Shown here: positions 16,231-25,704 of the stretch, piece by piece
Layout of the letters: the number at the start of each line of letters is the position of its first letter
How positions within the stretch are numbered: position 1 is the stretch's first letter
Made by a program: the position numbers and the translations under genes
Notes under the pieces: generated by a model
What the model saw: the letters and a program-made list of their open reading frames with translations, nothing else
Databases searched by the model: none
Told to the model about the DNA's origin: nothing
From: Mycobacterium gordonae
GTDB lineage: Bacteria > Actinomycetota > Actinomycetes > Mycobacteriales > Mycobacteriaceae
NCBI RefSeq assembly: GCF_017086405.1
Contig: NZ_CP070973.1
Coordinates: 1,178,001-1,242,000 of the forward strand
Direction: 5' to 3'
DNA: 64,000 nucleotides

Positions 16231-16716
16231 TCAGGCCGCCGGGGTGAATTTGATGGCGGCCAGCTTGAGCCGTTCGATAGCCTCGGCGAATTCCTCGGCC
16301 CTCGGAATCCGATTGTCGCGGAACTTCAGTCCCATTTGGCGCTGCGCGCGCTTGACGTCATAGGACTGCGCGCAGCGCAGGTAGAGATCGCGGGTGACGG
16401 CGCGGTCCTCGACGAGTTCGCCGCGCATCGGGGTGGTCTGGCCGTTGTAGACCACTCGTGCGGGGCCGCCGCCGCGGAAGTTGTACTTCCAGGCCGCACT
16501 GGCCAGCGCATAGAGGTCGCCGTCGATGACGTGAGCGCTGACCGGCAGTTTGAACTGCTTGCCGGACTTGCGCCCGGAGAAATTCAGCACCATGAACTGC
16601 TGGCGCAGCGAACCGCCCAGCGGGGTACCCAGCAAGAAGCTCAACGCGGGGTTGACGGCTTTGAGCAAGGCTGACGGTGGATGCCCGACGTCAACCGCAT
16701 GCGACTGTTCTGTCAT
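16231..16716 (-). CDS. Deazaflavin (F420)-dependent nitroreductase-family protein
   Basis: Split-beta-barrel protein of 161 residues of the Ddn/FDOR family (also called nitroreductase/deazaflavin-dependent oxidoreductase family). Typical segments are FMVLNFSGRKSGKQFKLPV and the following substrate-side strand ALASAAWKYNFRGGGPARVV. Members use F420H2 or bind lipids or quinones; the exact reaction is unknown. Start ATG 16716 chosen because upstream in-frame sequence is Pro/Arg-rich and not family-like. Ten bases separate its stop from the start of the downstream lipoprotein hydrolase, so the two may share a transcript. Confidence 0.8.
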   Translation of the reverse strand: MTEQSHAVDVGHPPSALLKAVNPALSFLLGTPLGGSLRQQFMVLNFSGRKSGKQFKLPVSAHVIDGDLYALASAAWKYNFRGGGPARVVYNGQTTPMRGELVEDRAVTRDLYLRCAQSYDVKRAQRQMGLKFRDNRIPRAEEFAEAIERLKLAAIKFTPAA

Positions 16717-16823
16717 GCGTTTCACCGTAGACAATCCCAGCGTGCCGCGGGAGACGCCGCGGTCTTGCCGAGTGTGACCTCGGGGCGGGGATGGGGACGG
16801 GGTCGGCTGCCGGGCCACACATA

Positions 16824-16863
16824 GCACAGCGCCGCGGGGCGGCAGGGCCCCGCGGCGCTGTGC
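16824..16863 (-). terminator. 17-bp perfect hairpin after lpqN
   Basis: Arms 16824-16840 and 16847-16863 are perfectly complementary (17 bp, all but a few G-C) around a six-base loop. It begins 14 bases after the lpqN stop in the direction of lpqN transcription. There is no U-run, which is usual for mycobacterial intrinsic terminators. Likely ends lpqN transcription and shields the next minus-strand gene. Confidence 0.65.
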
Positions 16864-16876
16864 GTACCGGAGTCGA

Positions 16877-17566
16877 TCAGGGGGTGATTGTGGTCTGCTC
16901 GTCGATGACCGCGGTGGCGTCCATCAGCGGACCGGCCTCGGCGTCAGGTGCGTCGGCGTCGAGCTGAAGCACGAAAAGACCGCTCGGGCCAGTGATCACC
17001 ACCGTCTTCTGGGCGACGGTGCGTGTCTTGCCATTCTTGGTGTAGGACCCACCGAATTGCCACGCCGGGAAACCGCCGAGGGTGGATTCCTTTCCGTTCG
17101 CGCTGCCGCCCTCGAACTGGGGCAGATTCTTCAATTCGCCGGGCGCGTATTCGAAGATCTTGTTCTGGTCGACGTTCCCTTCGAGCTTGGAGACGACCGC
17201 GACGATCGTGGGCGCGTCGTTGGGGTCGGCCGGCGCGTCGAAGACGATACCGCCGTAGGGGGCGCCCTGACCTTCGGGAACGGTGTGCCAGCCGTTGGGT
17301 ACCGGCAGATTGATCGTCGGGGAGCCGGGATCGCCGTGGTGCACCGCGATCTCTTTGATGTTGGCCTCGCGGATGTAGTCGGCGATGGTCTTGTTGGCTT
17401 TGGCGCCCGACGTGGCGCTGGTTGTCGCGGTTGAGGTTGCCGTCGACGTCGAGGTCGACGTGCTCGTCGACGTCGATGTCTTGACTTCGGTCTTGGTCTC
17501 GGAGTGGCAGCCAACCAGCGTCAGGCTCAGTGCCACCGTTGCGACTACCGCCGTGAGGTCCTTCAT
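16877..17566 (-). CDS. lpqN: LpqN/LpqT-family lipoprotein
   Basis: Lipoprotein of 229 residues. Lipobox LTLVGC with the lipidated cysteine at residue 20, then a flexible Ser/Thr run (about residues 28-50), then the LpqN domain, whose conserved INLPVPNGWHTVP starts it. LpqN and its relatives are exported mycobacterial lipoproteins; M. tuberculosis LpqN (Rv0583c) is close in length and has the same right-hand neighbours, an alpha-mannosidase and an Rv0585c-like membrane protein. The Thr/Ser stretch is probably a wall-spanning, possibly glycosylated tether (inference). Confidence 0.87.
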   Translation of the reverse strand: MKDLTAVVATVALSLTLVGCHSETKTEVKTSTSTSTSTSTSTATSTATTSATSGAKANKTIADYIREANIKEIAVHHGDPGSPTINLPVPNGWHTVPEGQGAPYGGIVFDAPADPNDAPTIVAVVSKLEGNVDQNKIFEYAPGELKNLPQFEGGSANGKESTLGGFPAWQFGGSYTKNGKTRTVAQKTVVITGPSGLFVLQLDADAPDAEAGPLMDATAVIDEQTTITP

Positions 17567-17728
17567 CTATCGCATCTCCAGAAGTTCTGGCACCGGCATC
17601 TGTGCCGGTGACGTCGCAGAAGAGACTAGCCGAAATGCGCAATCAGTCGTCAGGATGTGTCAGATACGTAGCGAGCGTCGTTTGGTGAAAAGGCCACTGG
17701 AATACCCGGCGTGCAGTAAGAGAAATCT
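17567..17728. promoter_or_regulatory. Divergent lpqN / GH92 control region with inverted repeat
   Basis: This 162-base gap separates two divergent genes and must hold both promoters. An exact 8-bp inverted repeat with a 4-base spacer lies at 17591-17610 (CACCGGCA / TGCCGGTG), 25 bases upstream of the lpqN start. It could be an operator or a leader hairpin. I could not pick a convincing -10/-35 pair for either gene. Confidence 0.4.
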
Positions 17729-20359
17729 ATGCGGTCCGGCAAGGCCATGAGGAGCCCCAGAACTCTCGTCGCCATGGGCGCGGCGCTGGCTCTCTTTGTG
17801 CCGTTTTTTCTGCTGTCTCCCACGGCATACGACGGTGAGCCCGCGGCGGTGAGCAACCCGCTCGAACATGTCGACACTCTCGTCGGCACGGGTACCGGCG
17901 GGGACATCGTGGGGGAGATCAATAATTTTCCCGGTGCCACCGTGCCTTTCGGCATGGTGCAATACTCGCCCGACACCGTCGGCAATTACGCCGGTTATGA
18001 CCACGCGAACGAGCGCGCCACCGGATTCAGCATGACCCATGCCTCGGTGGGCTGCCCCGCGTTCGGTGACATCTCGATGCTGCCGACCACCAGTCCCGTC
18101 GGCTCCCGGCCGTGGCGCGCCTGGGATCGAATCGCGCACGACGACACCGAGTCCGGTGTGCCGGGTTACTACACGGTGCGGTTCCCCGACACCGGTGTGA
18201 AAGCCGAACTCACCGCGACCACCCGAACCGGACTGGGCCGGTTCAGTTTCCCGCGGGACAACCGGCCGGCGCTACTGCACGTGCGCTCCGGCGCATCGCT
18301 GGCGGGCAACTCGCGGGCGGCGATCCAGATCGGCGAAGACAACACCACGATCAGCGGATGGGCGACCAGCGGTTCGTTCTGCGACAAGCAGAACACCTAC
18401 ACGGTGTACTTCGCGATGGAGTTCAACCAGCCTTTCTCGGCCTACGGCACCTGGGACGGCTATTCGGTGTATGACGGTGCCCGTCAGGCGAATTCACCGT
18501 ACAGCGGTGGTTATGTGCTGTTCCCGGCGGGCGCGGTGATCGAGGTGCGGACCGCCATTTCCTACGTGAGTGTCGATGGTGCCCGGGCGAATCTGGCCGC
18601 CGAGCGGGGAGACTTCGACGGCGTGCGCACGGCCGCCTCGAGCGCGTGGCGCGGTGCGCTGTCGCGCATCATGGTGTCAAGCCGCAGCCCCGGCAACGTG
18701 ACGACCTTCTACACGTCTCTGTACCGATCGTTGCTGCATCCCAACACCTTCAACGACGCGGACGGCCGCTTCATCGGCTTCGACAACGCGATTCACACTG
18801 TGGCGCAAGGCCGAACGCAGTACGCCAACTTCTCCGACTGGGATACCTACCGCAGCCTGGCCGCGCTACACGGGCTGTTGTTCCCCAAGGAAGCCAGCGA
18901 CATGGCGCAATCGTTGGTCAACGACGCCGAGCAGAGCGGGTCGCTGCCGCGCTGGGCGCTGGCGAACGCCGCGACGGGCCAGATGACCGGCGACAGCGTG
19001 GTCCCGCTGATTGTGAACTTATATATGTTCGGAGCGAAGGACTTTGACACCGCCACGGCGTTGCGCTTCATGGTCAGCGGCGCGACTCGGGGCGGTACCG
19101 GTGTCAATGGCTATGTCGAGCGACCGGGTATCGGCGCCTACCTGCGCCTGGGCTATGTCCCGCAGCTGACGGAATTCGGTCCCGGCGCCTCGATCACTCT
19201 GGAGTGGTCGATCGACGACTTCACCATCTCCCGATTTGCCGCCGCGCTGGGGCGAAACGACATCGCCGACGAATTTCAGAATCGTGCGCAGTACTGGCAG
19301 AACTTGTTCAATCCGACCACTGGATTTATCTCACCGCGCAGCCCGAGTGGGCTTTTCCGTGACGGCCCAGGTTTCAGCGAGTCGAGGTCGGCCTTCGGTC
19401 AGCCCGGTTACGACGAGGGCAACGCCGAGCAGTACCTGTGGCTGGTGCCGCAGAACGTCGCCGGCCTGGTGACCGCACTCGGTGGACGCAAGGCCGTCGC
19501 CGCGCGCCTTGACCGATTCACCAAGCGTCTCAACGAGGGTCCCAACGAGCCCTACCTGTGGGCCGGAAATGAACCGGGTTTCGGTGTGCCCTGGTTGTAC
19601 AACTACATCGGCGAGCCGTGGCAGACCCAACGTACCGTCGACCGGGTCCGTGGGCTGTTCGGTCCCACCCCGGACGGCGCACCGGGCAATGACGATCTCG
19701 GCGCGATGTCCAGCTGGTATGTCTGGGCCGCCCTGGGGTTGTATCCGGTCACCCCCGGTACCGCCCTGCTCGCCATCAACACACCGCTTTTCGATCGCGC
19801 TGTGATCTCTTTGCCGGCAGGACAATCCATTCGGATCACCGCTCCGGGGGCATCCGGACTCAACCGCATGAAGTACATCAGAGGTCTGCGCGTCAACGGT
19901 GAATCGAGTGACCGCACGTATGTTCCCGAGTCGTTGATCAGCACCGGCGGCGACGTTGCGTTCACCCTGGGCGCCCGACCCGACAGCTGGGGCACCAGCG
20001 CATCTTCGGCGCCGCCGTCGTTCGGCGCGGGCAGCTCCACGGTGGCCATCAATGTTGCCCGCCCGCTGGCGACCATCGCGCCCGGAACGACCGGCACGTT
20101 GACCCTCGACGCCCAGCGGATGATCGAGGGACCCCGAGACTACCTGCTCACCGGTACGTCCTATGCGCCTGGAATCGCGGTCGCACCGGCCCGCGGCCGG
20201 TTCGCTGATGACGGGTCGGCGGAGGTGGACGTCGCGATCACCGTGGCGCCGTCGGTACCGGACGGTTACTACCCGGTGTACCTGACCACCACCGTGAGCG
20301 GAAGCAGTAGATATGCAACCGTCATGGTCGACGTCTCGGGGGCGGAGTCGGCCGAATAG
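17729..20359 (+). CDS. Exported GH92 alpha-1,2-mannosidase
   Basis: Glycoside hydrolase family 92 protein of 876 residues, matching Rv0584 in length and position. The N-terminus has one hydrophobic segment ([19 protein letters not shown]) that exports or anchors it. GH92 hallmarks follow: [20 protein letters not shown] at the start of the catalytic part, [19 protein letters not shown], and [20 protein letters not shown] near 650. The C-terminal 150 residues look like a beta-sandwich. GH92 enzymes are calcium-dependent exo-mannosidases; substrates here could be host mannans or the cell's own mannosylated envelope. A second in-frame ATG lies at 17747. Confidence 0.87.
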   Translation: MRSGKAMRSPRTLVAMGAALALFVPFFLLSPTAYDGEPAAVSNPLEHVDTLVGTGTGGDIVGEINNFPGATVPFGMVQYSPDTVGNYAGYDHANERATGFSMTHASVGCPAFGDISMLPTTSPVGSRPWRAWDRIAHDDTESGVPGYYTVRFPDTGVKAELTATTRTGLGRFSFPRDNRPALLHVRSGASLAGNSRAAIQIGEDNTTISGWATSGSFCDKQNTYTVYFAMEFNQPFSAYGTWDGYSVYDGARQANSPYSGGYVLFPAGAVIEVRTAISYVSVDGARANLAAERGDFDGVRTAASSAWRGALSRIMVSSRSPGNVTTFYTSLYRSLLHPNTFNDADGRFIGFDNAIHTVAQGRTQYANFSDWDTYRSLAALHGLLFPKEASDMAQSLVNDAEQSGSLPRWALANAATGQMTGDSVVPLIVNLYMFGAKDFDTATALRFMVSGATRGGTGVNGYVERPGIGAYLRLGYVPQLTEFGPGASITLEWSIDDFTISRFAAALGRNDIADEFQNRAQYWQNLFNPTTGFISPRSPSGLFRDGPGFSESRSAFGQPGYDEGNAEQYLWLVPQNVAGLVTALGGRKAVAARLDRFTKRLNEGPNEPYLWAGNEPGFGVPWLYNYIGEPWQTQRTVDRVRGLFGPTPDGAPGNDDLGAMSSWYVWAALGLYPVTPGTALLAINTPLFDRAVISLPAGQSIRITAPGASGLNRMKYIRGLRVNGESSDRTYVPESLISTGGDVAFTLGARPDSWGTSASSAPPSFGAGSSTVAINVARPLATIAPGTTGTLTLDAQRMIEGPRDYLLTGTSYAPGIAVAPARGRFADDGSAEVDVAITVAPSVPDGYYPVYLTTTVSGSSRYATVMVDVSGAESAE

Positions 20360-20363
20360 GCCG

Positions 20364-22739
20364 CTAGACCATGTCGTTCTTGGTGAGCCATCGCATCACC
20401 GGCCAGCCGACGAACACCGGGAGCCAACAGGTGAGCACCCGGTACAGCAGCACCGAGGGCACGCCGATGGCGGCGGGCACTCCGAAGGCGGCCAGCCCAC
20501 CGATCAGTGCGGCTTCCACCGCTCCGACGCCGCCCGGGGTGGGCGCCGCGGATGCCAGTGTTCCCCCGACCATCGTCACCACCGTGACGGTGACGAACGT
20601 CGTCCCGCCGCCGAAAGCTTCGACGCTGGCCCACAGTGCCAATGCCGCGCCCAGCGTCGTTCCGGCAGCGCCCAGGACGATCAGCCCCAGACGCTGGGGC
20701 TCGCGCGCCAGATCGGTGAGGTCGCGGGTGACCTCCCCGACCTTGGGGCGCAATTCGGTTGCCAGCCAACGCCGCAGGTTCGGCACCAACAGGAAGGTGC
20801 CGATGATGCCCAGCGCCACACCCGCAATCAGGTACAGCACGGTGGCGTTGGGTACGAAGTGGGACAGATCGGTCGATGTTCCGGCCACAGCGCTGAAGAA
20901 GATCAGCAACGCCAGGTGGACGATCACTTGAACCGATTGCTGTAACGCCACCGCCGCGGTGGCGCGCAGGGCGGTCAAACCGCCCTTCTGCAGGAACCGG
21001 GTACTCAACGCCAGACCGCCGACCCCGGCCGGGGTGGTCGTGGCGGCAAAGGTGTTGGCTACCTGCATGATTGACAACTTGGAAAAGCTCACTGCGCCGT
21101 CCGCGCAGGCCCACAGGGCACCGGCGGCGCCGACGTAGGTCAGCGCTGACACCGCCAGCCCCAGCAGCGCCCACCACCAGTTCGCAGTCCGCAGCTCGTG
21201 AAAGAACGTCGGCACGGTGCTGATGAAGGGATATGCCACGTAGACCAGCGCGCCGATCAGGACCAGCTGGATGAATTGGCTGCGGCTGAACCGGGTGATG
21301 GTCTCGGTTTCGATTTCGTCGGCACCGGTCTGCCGCTGCACCTGCGCCCGCGCGTCGGCCATCACCACCTTGGGGTTGGCCACCGATTGTCGAATCCTTT
21401 TAGGCACAGCAGATTTGGTGAGTCGACGCGACGCCGTCAAGATGCTGTCCTTGCCGAAGGCCGCGATCGCCGCGGCGACCGCGGACTCGGCGTCATACAG
21501 CGCGGACGTCGTCACCAGCAGCTGCGCGATGTCGGACTGCAGTTGGGCGTCGGTGGCGCCGTATTCGGCGGCGCCGAAGCCCCCGAACAGCACCTTGCCG
21601 TCGGCGACCGTGATCTCGTTGCAGCGCAGATCTCCGTGCGAAATCTGGTGGCTGTTGAGAATCCTCAGCGATTCCCAGACGCTCGCGACCGGTGTCGTGC
21701 TCGCGCATTCGTCCAGCGGCATTCCCTGCACGGGTTGATGCGCGTACATCGTCCAGCCGCGATCCAGCGCGGCCAGTGCGATCGCCGAGGTGTTGGCGAC
21801 CCCGGTGTCAGCGATGGCGATGGCCATCAGCGCGCGATGTTCGACGGCGCGGCGCAGGGAGGTTTGCAGGGGTGCGGTCTCCGAACCGCGCAGCCGCAAT
21901 TTCCACCACAGTTGGCGCAGGGCACCACCGCTGCGTTGGTGCGGGCCGTACAACTCGACCGCCGCGCGGGCGGACGGTTCGGTCGACTCGGCCGACAACA
22001 CCAGCGGTCCCGGTCCGCCGGGGCGGACCACCAGCAGCCGTGACACCAGAAATCCGCGCTTGGCCATCGCTCGGACTGCGCCCTCCAGCGGCACTTCGAG
22101 CGCGGGCGTGCCGACGACCAGAACGACAAAAGCGCCGACGAACCAACCCACCGCCAACCCCACCACGGCGCGCGCCGGCACGATGGCGCTCACCACGAGG
22201 TGGATGGGTACGAACGCCAGCAGCAGTGCCCACCACCAGTGCCGCCAGCGCGCCGGCAACCACGGCCCGGACACGGTGAGCACCGCCGCCAGCATCGCGA
22301 TCCAGCGTGGGTCGTCGAGAAACTGCGCCGGCACCGTGGTGAGCTTGTCGTTGAGGTCGAAATGCCACCGCGGCGCCGCGATGCGGTTGCTGCTGATCGA
22401 CAACGGCAGAATGGCCATGAATGCGGCCGCTCCGTATGCGCCCAGCAACTTCCACTGCCGGGACAGGATCAGGCCGATCAGGATCACGAAGGGCAGCGCC
22501 AGGATCGCGGTGCCGTAGACCAGGTACACCAGATCGGACTGGGTGGGGGTGAGAACCCCGACGATCTCCGAGAGCGACTTCTCGAGCGCAACCCAGCGAG
22601 GACGGGTGATCAGGGAGCTGGTGACCACCGCCACCAGGAAGAGTGCGGCCAAGACGAGCCGGATGATGTCGTTGGTGCGTCGGGTCAGGGGTTGCAGCAA
22701 GCTGCCGGACACGGTGATGTCGCGGCCGTCAACTCGCAT
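20364..22739 (-). CDS. LPG-synthase-TM/flippase-like membrane protein with degenerate kinase domain
   Basis: Protein of 791 residues, equivalent to Rv0585c. The N-terminal third has about six hydrophobic helices. A soluble middle part has kinase-like order: EHRALMAIA (helix C-like), a hinge-like stretch, then ISHGDLRCNEITV and VLFGGFGAAEY where a kinase would have its catalytic loop and DFG. Loss of the DFG aspartate suggests a pseudokinase. The C-terminal 300 residues are the UPF0104/LPG_synthase_TM flippase-type domain (ATTTPAGVGGLALS, PTPGGVGAVEAAL). Tail-to-tail with the mannosidase gene, four bases apart. Function unknown; lipid or lipid-glycan translocation is the family-based guess. 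Confidence 0.78.
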   Translation of the reverse strand: MRVDGRDITVSGSLLQPLTRRTNDIIRLVLAALFLVAVVTSSLITRPRWVALEKSLSEIVGVLTPTQSDLVYLVYGTAILALPFVILIGLILSRQWKLLGAYGAAAFMAILPLSISSNRIAAPRWHFDLNDKLTTVPAQFLDDPRWIAMLAAVLTVSGPWLPARWRHWWWALLLAFVPIHLVVSAIVPARAVVGLAVGWFVGAFVVLVVGTPALEVPLEGAVRAMAKRGFLVSRLLVVRPGGPGPLVLSAESTEPSARAAVELYGPHQRSGGALRQLWWKLRLRGSETAPLQTSLRRAVEHRALMAIAIADTGVANTSAIALAALDRGWTMYAHQPVQGMPLDECASTTPVASVWESLRILNSHQISHGDLRCNEITVADGKVLFGGFGAAEYGATDAQLQSDIAQLLVTTSALYDAESAVAAAIAAFGKDSILTASRRLTKSAVPKRIRQSVANPKVVMADARAQVQRQTGADEIETETITRFSRSQFIQLVLIGALVYVAYPFISTVPTFFHELRTANWWWALLGLAVSALTYVGAAGALWACADGAVSFSKLSIMQVANTFAATTTPAGVGGLALSTRFLQKGGLTALRATAAVALQQSVQVIVHLALLIFFSAVAGTSTDLSHFVPNATVLYLIAGVALGIIGTFLLVPNLRRWLATELRPKVGEVTRDLTDLAREPQRLGLIVLGAAGTTLGAALALWASVEAFGGGTTFVTVTVVTMVGGTLASAAPTPGGVGAVEAALIGGLAAFGVPAAIGVPSVLLYRVLTCWLPVFVGWPVMRWLTKNDMV

Positions 22740-22884
22740 GTGCAGGGGTCCTTTGAGATCCTTGGGATCCGTCTTCCGGGGTGTTGCCGTCGGCTGTTTC
22801 TACGACAACTTAACGTGCGCGTCGGCTCACACACTGCTGATGTAGTCTCGCGGCTGTTGTGTTCCGGTGACTAGGAGGGCTGAC

Positions 22885-23826
22885 ATGGCACGCACCGAGA
22901 ACGACTCCTGGGAAATCACCGAGAGTGTGGGCGCGACGGCGCTGGGTGTGGCCGCAGCTCGGGCGGCCGAGACCGAGAGCGAAGTCCCGCTGATCCGGGA
23001 TCCCTTCGCGCGGGTGTTCCTCGACGCGGTGGGCGACGGGGTGTGGAACTGGTTCGCCAAGCCCGACCTACCCGCCGCGATTCTCGAAACCGAGCCGCAG
23101 CTGCCCGCCCAGATGCAGTCGATGGTCGACTACATGGCGTCGCGGACAGCCTTCTTCGACACGTTCTTCATCGAGGCGGCTCGCTCGGGAGTGAGTCAGG
23201 TCGTCATCCTGGCGGCCGGTCTGGATGCGCGGGCCTGGCGGTTGCCCTGGCCGGCCGGGACGACCATCTACGAACTCGACCAGCCAAAGGTGTTGGAGTT
23301 CAAGGTGTCGACGCTGGCTCAGCATGGTGCCGAGCCGACCGGCAACCGCGTTCCCGTGGCGGTGGACCTCCGCGAAGACTGGCCGGCAGTATTGCAGCAG
23401 GCCGGGTTTGATTCGTCGGCGCCCAGTGCCTGGTCCGTTGAGGGTTTATTGCCTTACCTGCCTGCGGTCGCTCACGAGCTGCTGTTCGAACGCATTCAGA
23501 ATCTCGCGGCACCCGGCAGTCGGATTGCGGTGGAGGCGCCGGGACCGGATTGGCTCGACGAGGACGTACGCGCGCAGCGACGGGAGCGGGTGGATCGGAT
23601 ACGGGCGGTGATGGCTCAGGTCGATCCGCAGCGTGAAATGCCCCGCACCGATGACCTGTGGTACTTCGAGGAGCGCGAGGACGTGGGCGAGTGGTTGCGC
23701 CGGCACGGCTGGGACGCGACGGCGACGCCGTCGCCCGAGCTGATGGCCAGCTACGGACGCGGCGTGCCGGACGGGGTGCAGGACGCTTCGCCGCGCACCC
23801 AGTTCGTGTCGGCGGTGCGGGGGTAG
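22885..23826 (+). CDS. SAM-dependent methyltransferase (PPM1/TcmP family)
   Basis: Class I methyltransferase of 313 residues from the expanded mycobacterial family of putative S-adenosyl-methionine methyltransferases (Rv0725c/Rv0731c type). Family marks are the N-terminal [19 protein letters not shown], the Y-M-A-S-R-T-FFD segment, the SAM site [15 protein letters not shown], and the acidic strand end [17 protein letters not shown] 22885 follows AGGAGGG; an in-frame GTG at 22867 is less likely. Substrate unknown. Confidence 0.85.
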   Translation: MARTENDSWEITESVGATALGVAAARAAETESEVPLIRDPFARVFLDAVGDGVWNWFAKPDLPAAILETEPQLPAQMQSMVDYMASRTAFFDTFFIEAARSGVSQVVILAAGLDARAWRLPWPAGTTIYELDQPKVLEFKVSTLAQHGAEPTGNRVPVAVDLREDWPAVLQQAGFDSSAPSAWSVEGLLPYLPAVAHELLFERIQNLAAPGSRIAVEAPGPDWLDEDVRAQRRERVDRIRAVMAQVDPQREMPRTDDLWYFEEREDVGEWLRRHGWDATATPSPELMASYGRGVPDGVQDASPRTQFVSAVRG

Positions 23827-23867
23827 GGGCCGAATTCTGGTGCGTACGTCGCGCCGGCGCCTCGGTT

Positions 23868-24356
23868 TCAGTCCTCGGACTGATTCCTGAGTCGTTGGGC
23901 TAGCTGTTCGCCGGCAGGCGTGAGTCCCAGCCAGACCCTGAATTCCCATGATGCGGGCTCGTCGTGGTGGGCGACGAAGAGGTCGTGGACGCGTTCCATG
24001 GCCGCGTCGATCGACAGATTCCAGCCAGTGAATTTCTCGCCGGGGTAGGGAAGATCCCCGACTCGCATGAGTCCGTCTTCCAGGAGCGACCTGACGGTCT
24101 GCACTGCCAAGTCTTTCCGGGTCCGATCGTTTTCAGATAATCGATAGTGGGATATCGCGGTTTCGACTTCCGCAAGAGGTACCCAGTCGGACAGCGCACT
24201 GATCAGCAGCGCCGCGCGGAGACGGTCTCGGGGTGTCCTGGCGGGCTGATGTTCAGCGGGTTGGTTCTCATCTGGTTGAGTCGTGACTCTCCTAACTGAC
24301 TCCTGATTCCGCAATGCGTGGCTCGCCTTCCGGCGTCGGTCAGCGAGCCACGTCAT
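23868..24356 (-). CDS. Hypothetical protein, winged-helix-like
   Basis: An ORF of 162 residues. The first 40 residues are polar and probably disordered; the rest (from about DRLRAALLISALSDWVPLAEV) is helical and has the feel of a winged-helix fold with a beta-hairpin near LMRVGDLPYPGEKFTGW. No family recognised. Codon use looks coding (G/C third positions) and there are no interruptions. A small inverted repeat (TCAGTCC / GGACTGA) lies at its 3' end and may act as a terminator. Start uncertain. Confidence 0.5.
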   Translation of the reverse strand: MTWLADRRRKASHALRNQESVRRVTTQPDENQPAEHQPARTPRDRLRAALLISALSDWVPLAEVETAISHYRLSENDRTRKDLAVQTVRSLLEDGLMRVGDLPYPGEKFTGWNLSIDAAMERVHDLFVAHHDEPASWEFRVWLGLTPAGEQLAQRLRNQSED

Positions 24357-24487
24357 GGATGCTCATCCCGGGGTGAATTCGTCTAGGTCGGGTAGTTCGT
24401 CTTTGCCCAGCACCGGTGGTCCATGGTGGGTATGAGGCGGGCGGACGGGGTGCGGTACGGATTCTGGTGGGACGGGGCCGGCAGCGG

Positions 24488-24957
24488 CTAGTGGTGGTGC
24501 TGGCCGTGTTCGACGCAACGGACACCGGCGGCGACGGCGGTGCGGATCGCGCGGGGCGTCTAGGCGTGCACGGTGACGTAGGTGCCCCAGTTCTCGGCCG
24601 CTTCCACGGCGGCGCGCATCTCGGCCTCGGTGAACTGAGCGACGTCCAGCGGGTCGTAAGCCGAGGCGACGCCGCCGCCAGCCATGAGCTTGAGTTGTGA
24701 GGCGCCGCGGCGCAGCATTTCGCGTGCGCCGCGCAGGACTTCGGCTTCGCCGTCGGCGATGACGGCTGCGCCGATGATCTCGAGTAGCTGAGGTGGCCGC
24801 AGATGCCGCGGGGTACCTCATGAGGCTTCCGGAAATTGCCGTGCTCGCCGGTCTGAGAGATGAAGCCGCCGGCAGGGTAGATGCGCGGTCCCAGAATGTT
24901 GCCGTCGTCGATCGCCTGCTTGATACCGCCAGCTGGAATGAGGCTACGCAATAGTCC
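24488..24957 (-). pseudogene. Amidohydrolase (imidazolonepropionase-like) fragment
   Basis: An internal piece of a metal-dependent amidohydrolase in several frames. Reading down the minus strand: IKQAIDDGNILGPRIYPAGG and FISQTGEHGNF in one frame, then after a frameshift near 24781-24790 LEIIGAAVIADGEAEVLRGA, GASQLKLMAGGGVASAYDPL and NWGTYVTVHA in another. A TAG stop at 24560-24562 interrupts just after VHA, then TPRAIRTAVAAGVRCVEHGQ follows and a second stop falls at 24488-24490. Both the N-terminal metal-site half and the C-terminal part are missing. Clearly dead, with multiple independent lesions. Confidence 0.7.
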
Positions 24958-24987
24958 TTCCGGCCGCGCCGCCTACCTGCGAGTGCA

Positions 24988-25704
24988 CTAGGCGTCTTCC
25001 GGCTCCGTAGCCGCGCCTTCGCCGGGATGGTTACGCCAGTGCCGGTAGAGGCGCCGCGCGGCGAACACGCCGATGATCGCGGTGACGCACCACACCGCGA
25101 TCGCTGCATACGCCAGGGGCGACGAGCGATCCCGGATCGACGCGCCCAGAGCCGTGTAGACGAACGCGCGCGGCGCCGACCCGATGAATGATCCCATTGC
25201 TATCTGCCACAGCGGAATTCCGAAGGCGCCGAACGTGTAGGAAGCAAATGCGTCCGAGATGCCGGGGACGAAGCGTTGACCCACGACCGCCCACAATCCG
25301 CCTCGTTCGATCACCGAGTCGATCCGCTGCGCCCGCGTGGGACCTACCAGCACTCGTGCGCTGTCCCGGCCGGCCCGGCGCCCGACGGTGCTGGCCACGA
25401 TGGCCGTGCCCATCGCAGCGCCGAGTGTCACGAAGAGGCCCACAACGGGACCGAACAGCAGCCCACTGCCCGCAGCCAGGATGGACCCCGGCAGGAACAT
25501 GGCGCCCAGTAAACCCGACAGGATGACATAGACGAGCGGAGCCATGGGTCCGGTCGCTTCCACGGTGCGTCGCACCGCGTCGATATCGACGACTCGCGCC
25601 ACGGCCACCAGATAGAACATCGTGAGCAGGAAGGCGACAAACACGATCAGTCGCACGACGTGGCGTCCCCGCGGCGCGGCCGCCGAGCCGTCGTCGTCAA
25701 CCAT
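24988..25704 (-). CDS. TVP38/TMEM64 (DedA-like) membrane protein
   Basis: Membrane protein of 238 residues with the SNARE-associated/VTT domain: a first helix at about 18-36, then MFLPGSILAAGSGLLFGP with the re-entrant FLPG motif, VVGQRFVPGISDAFASYTFG with the conserved arginine, and a closing helix. Members are half-transporters implicated in lipid scrambling and envelope homeostasis. Equivalent to Rv0625c. Its start overlaps the recD stop by eight bases, so it may be transcribed from the recCBD transcript. Confidence 0.83.
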   Translation of the reverse strand: MVDDDGSAAAPRGRHVVRLIVFVAFLLTMFYLVAVARVVDIDAVRRTVEATGPMAPLVYVILSGLLGAMFLPGSILAAGSGLLFGPVVGLFVTLGAAMGTAIVASTVGRRAGRDSARVLVGPTRAQRIDSVIERGGLWAVVGQRFVPGISDAFASYTFGAFGIPLWQIAMGSFIGSAPRAFVYTALGASIRDRSSPLAYAAIAVWCVTAIIGVFAARRLYRHWRNHPGEGAATEPEDA

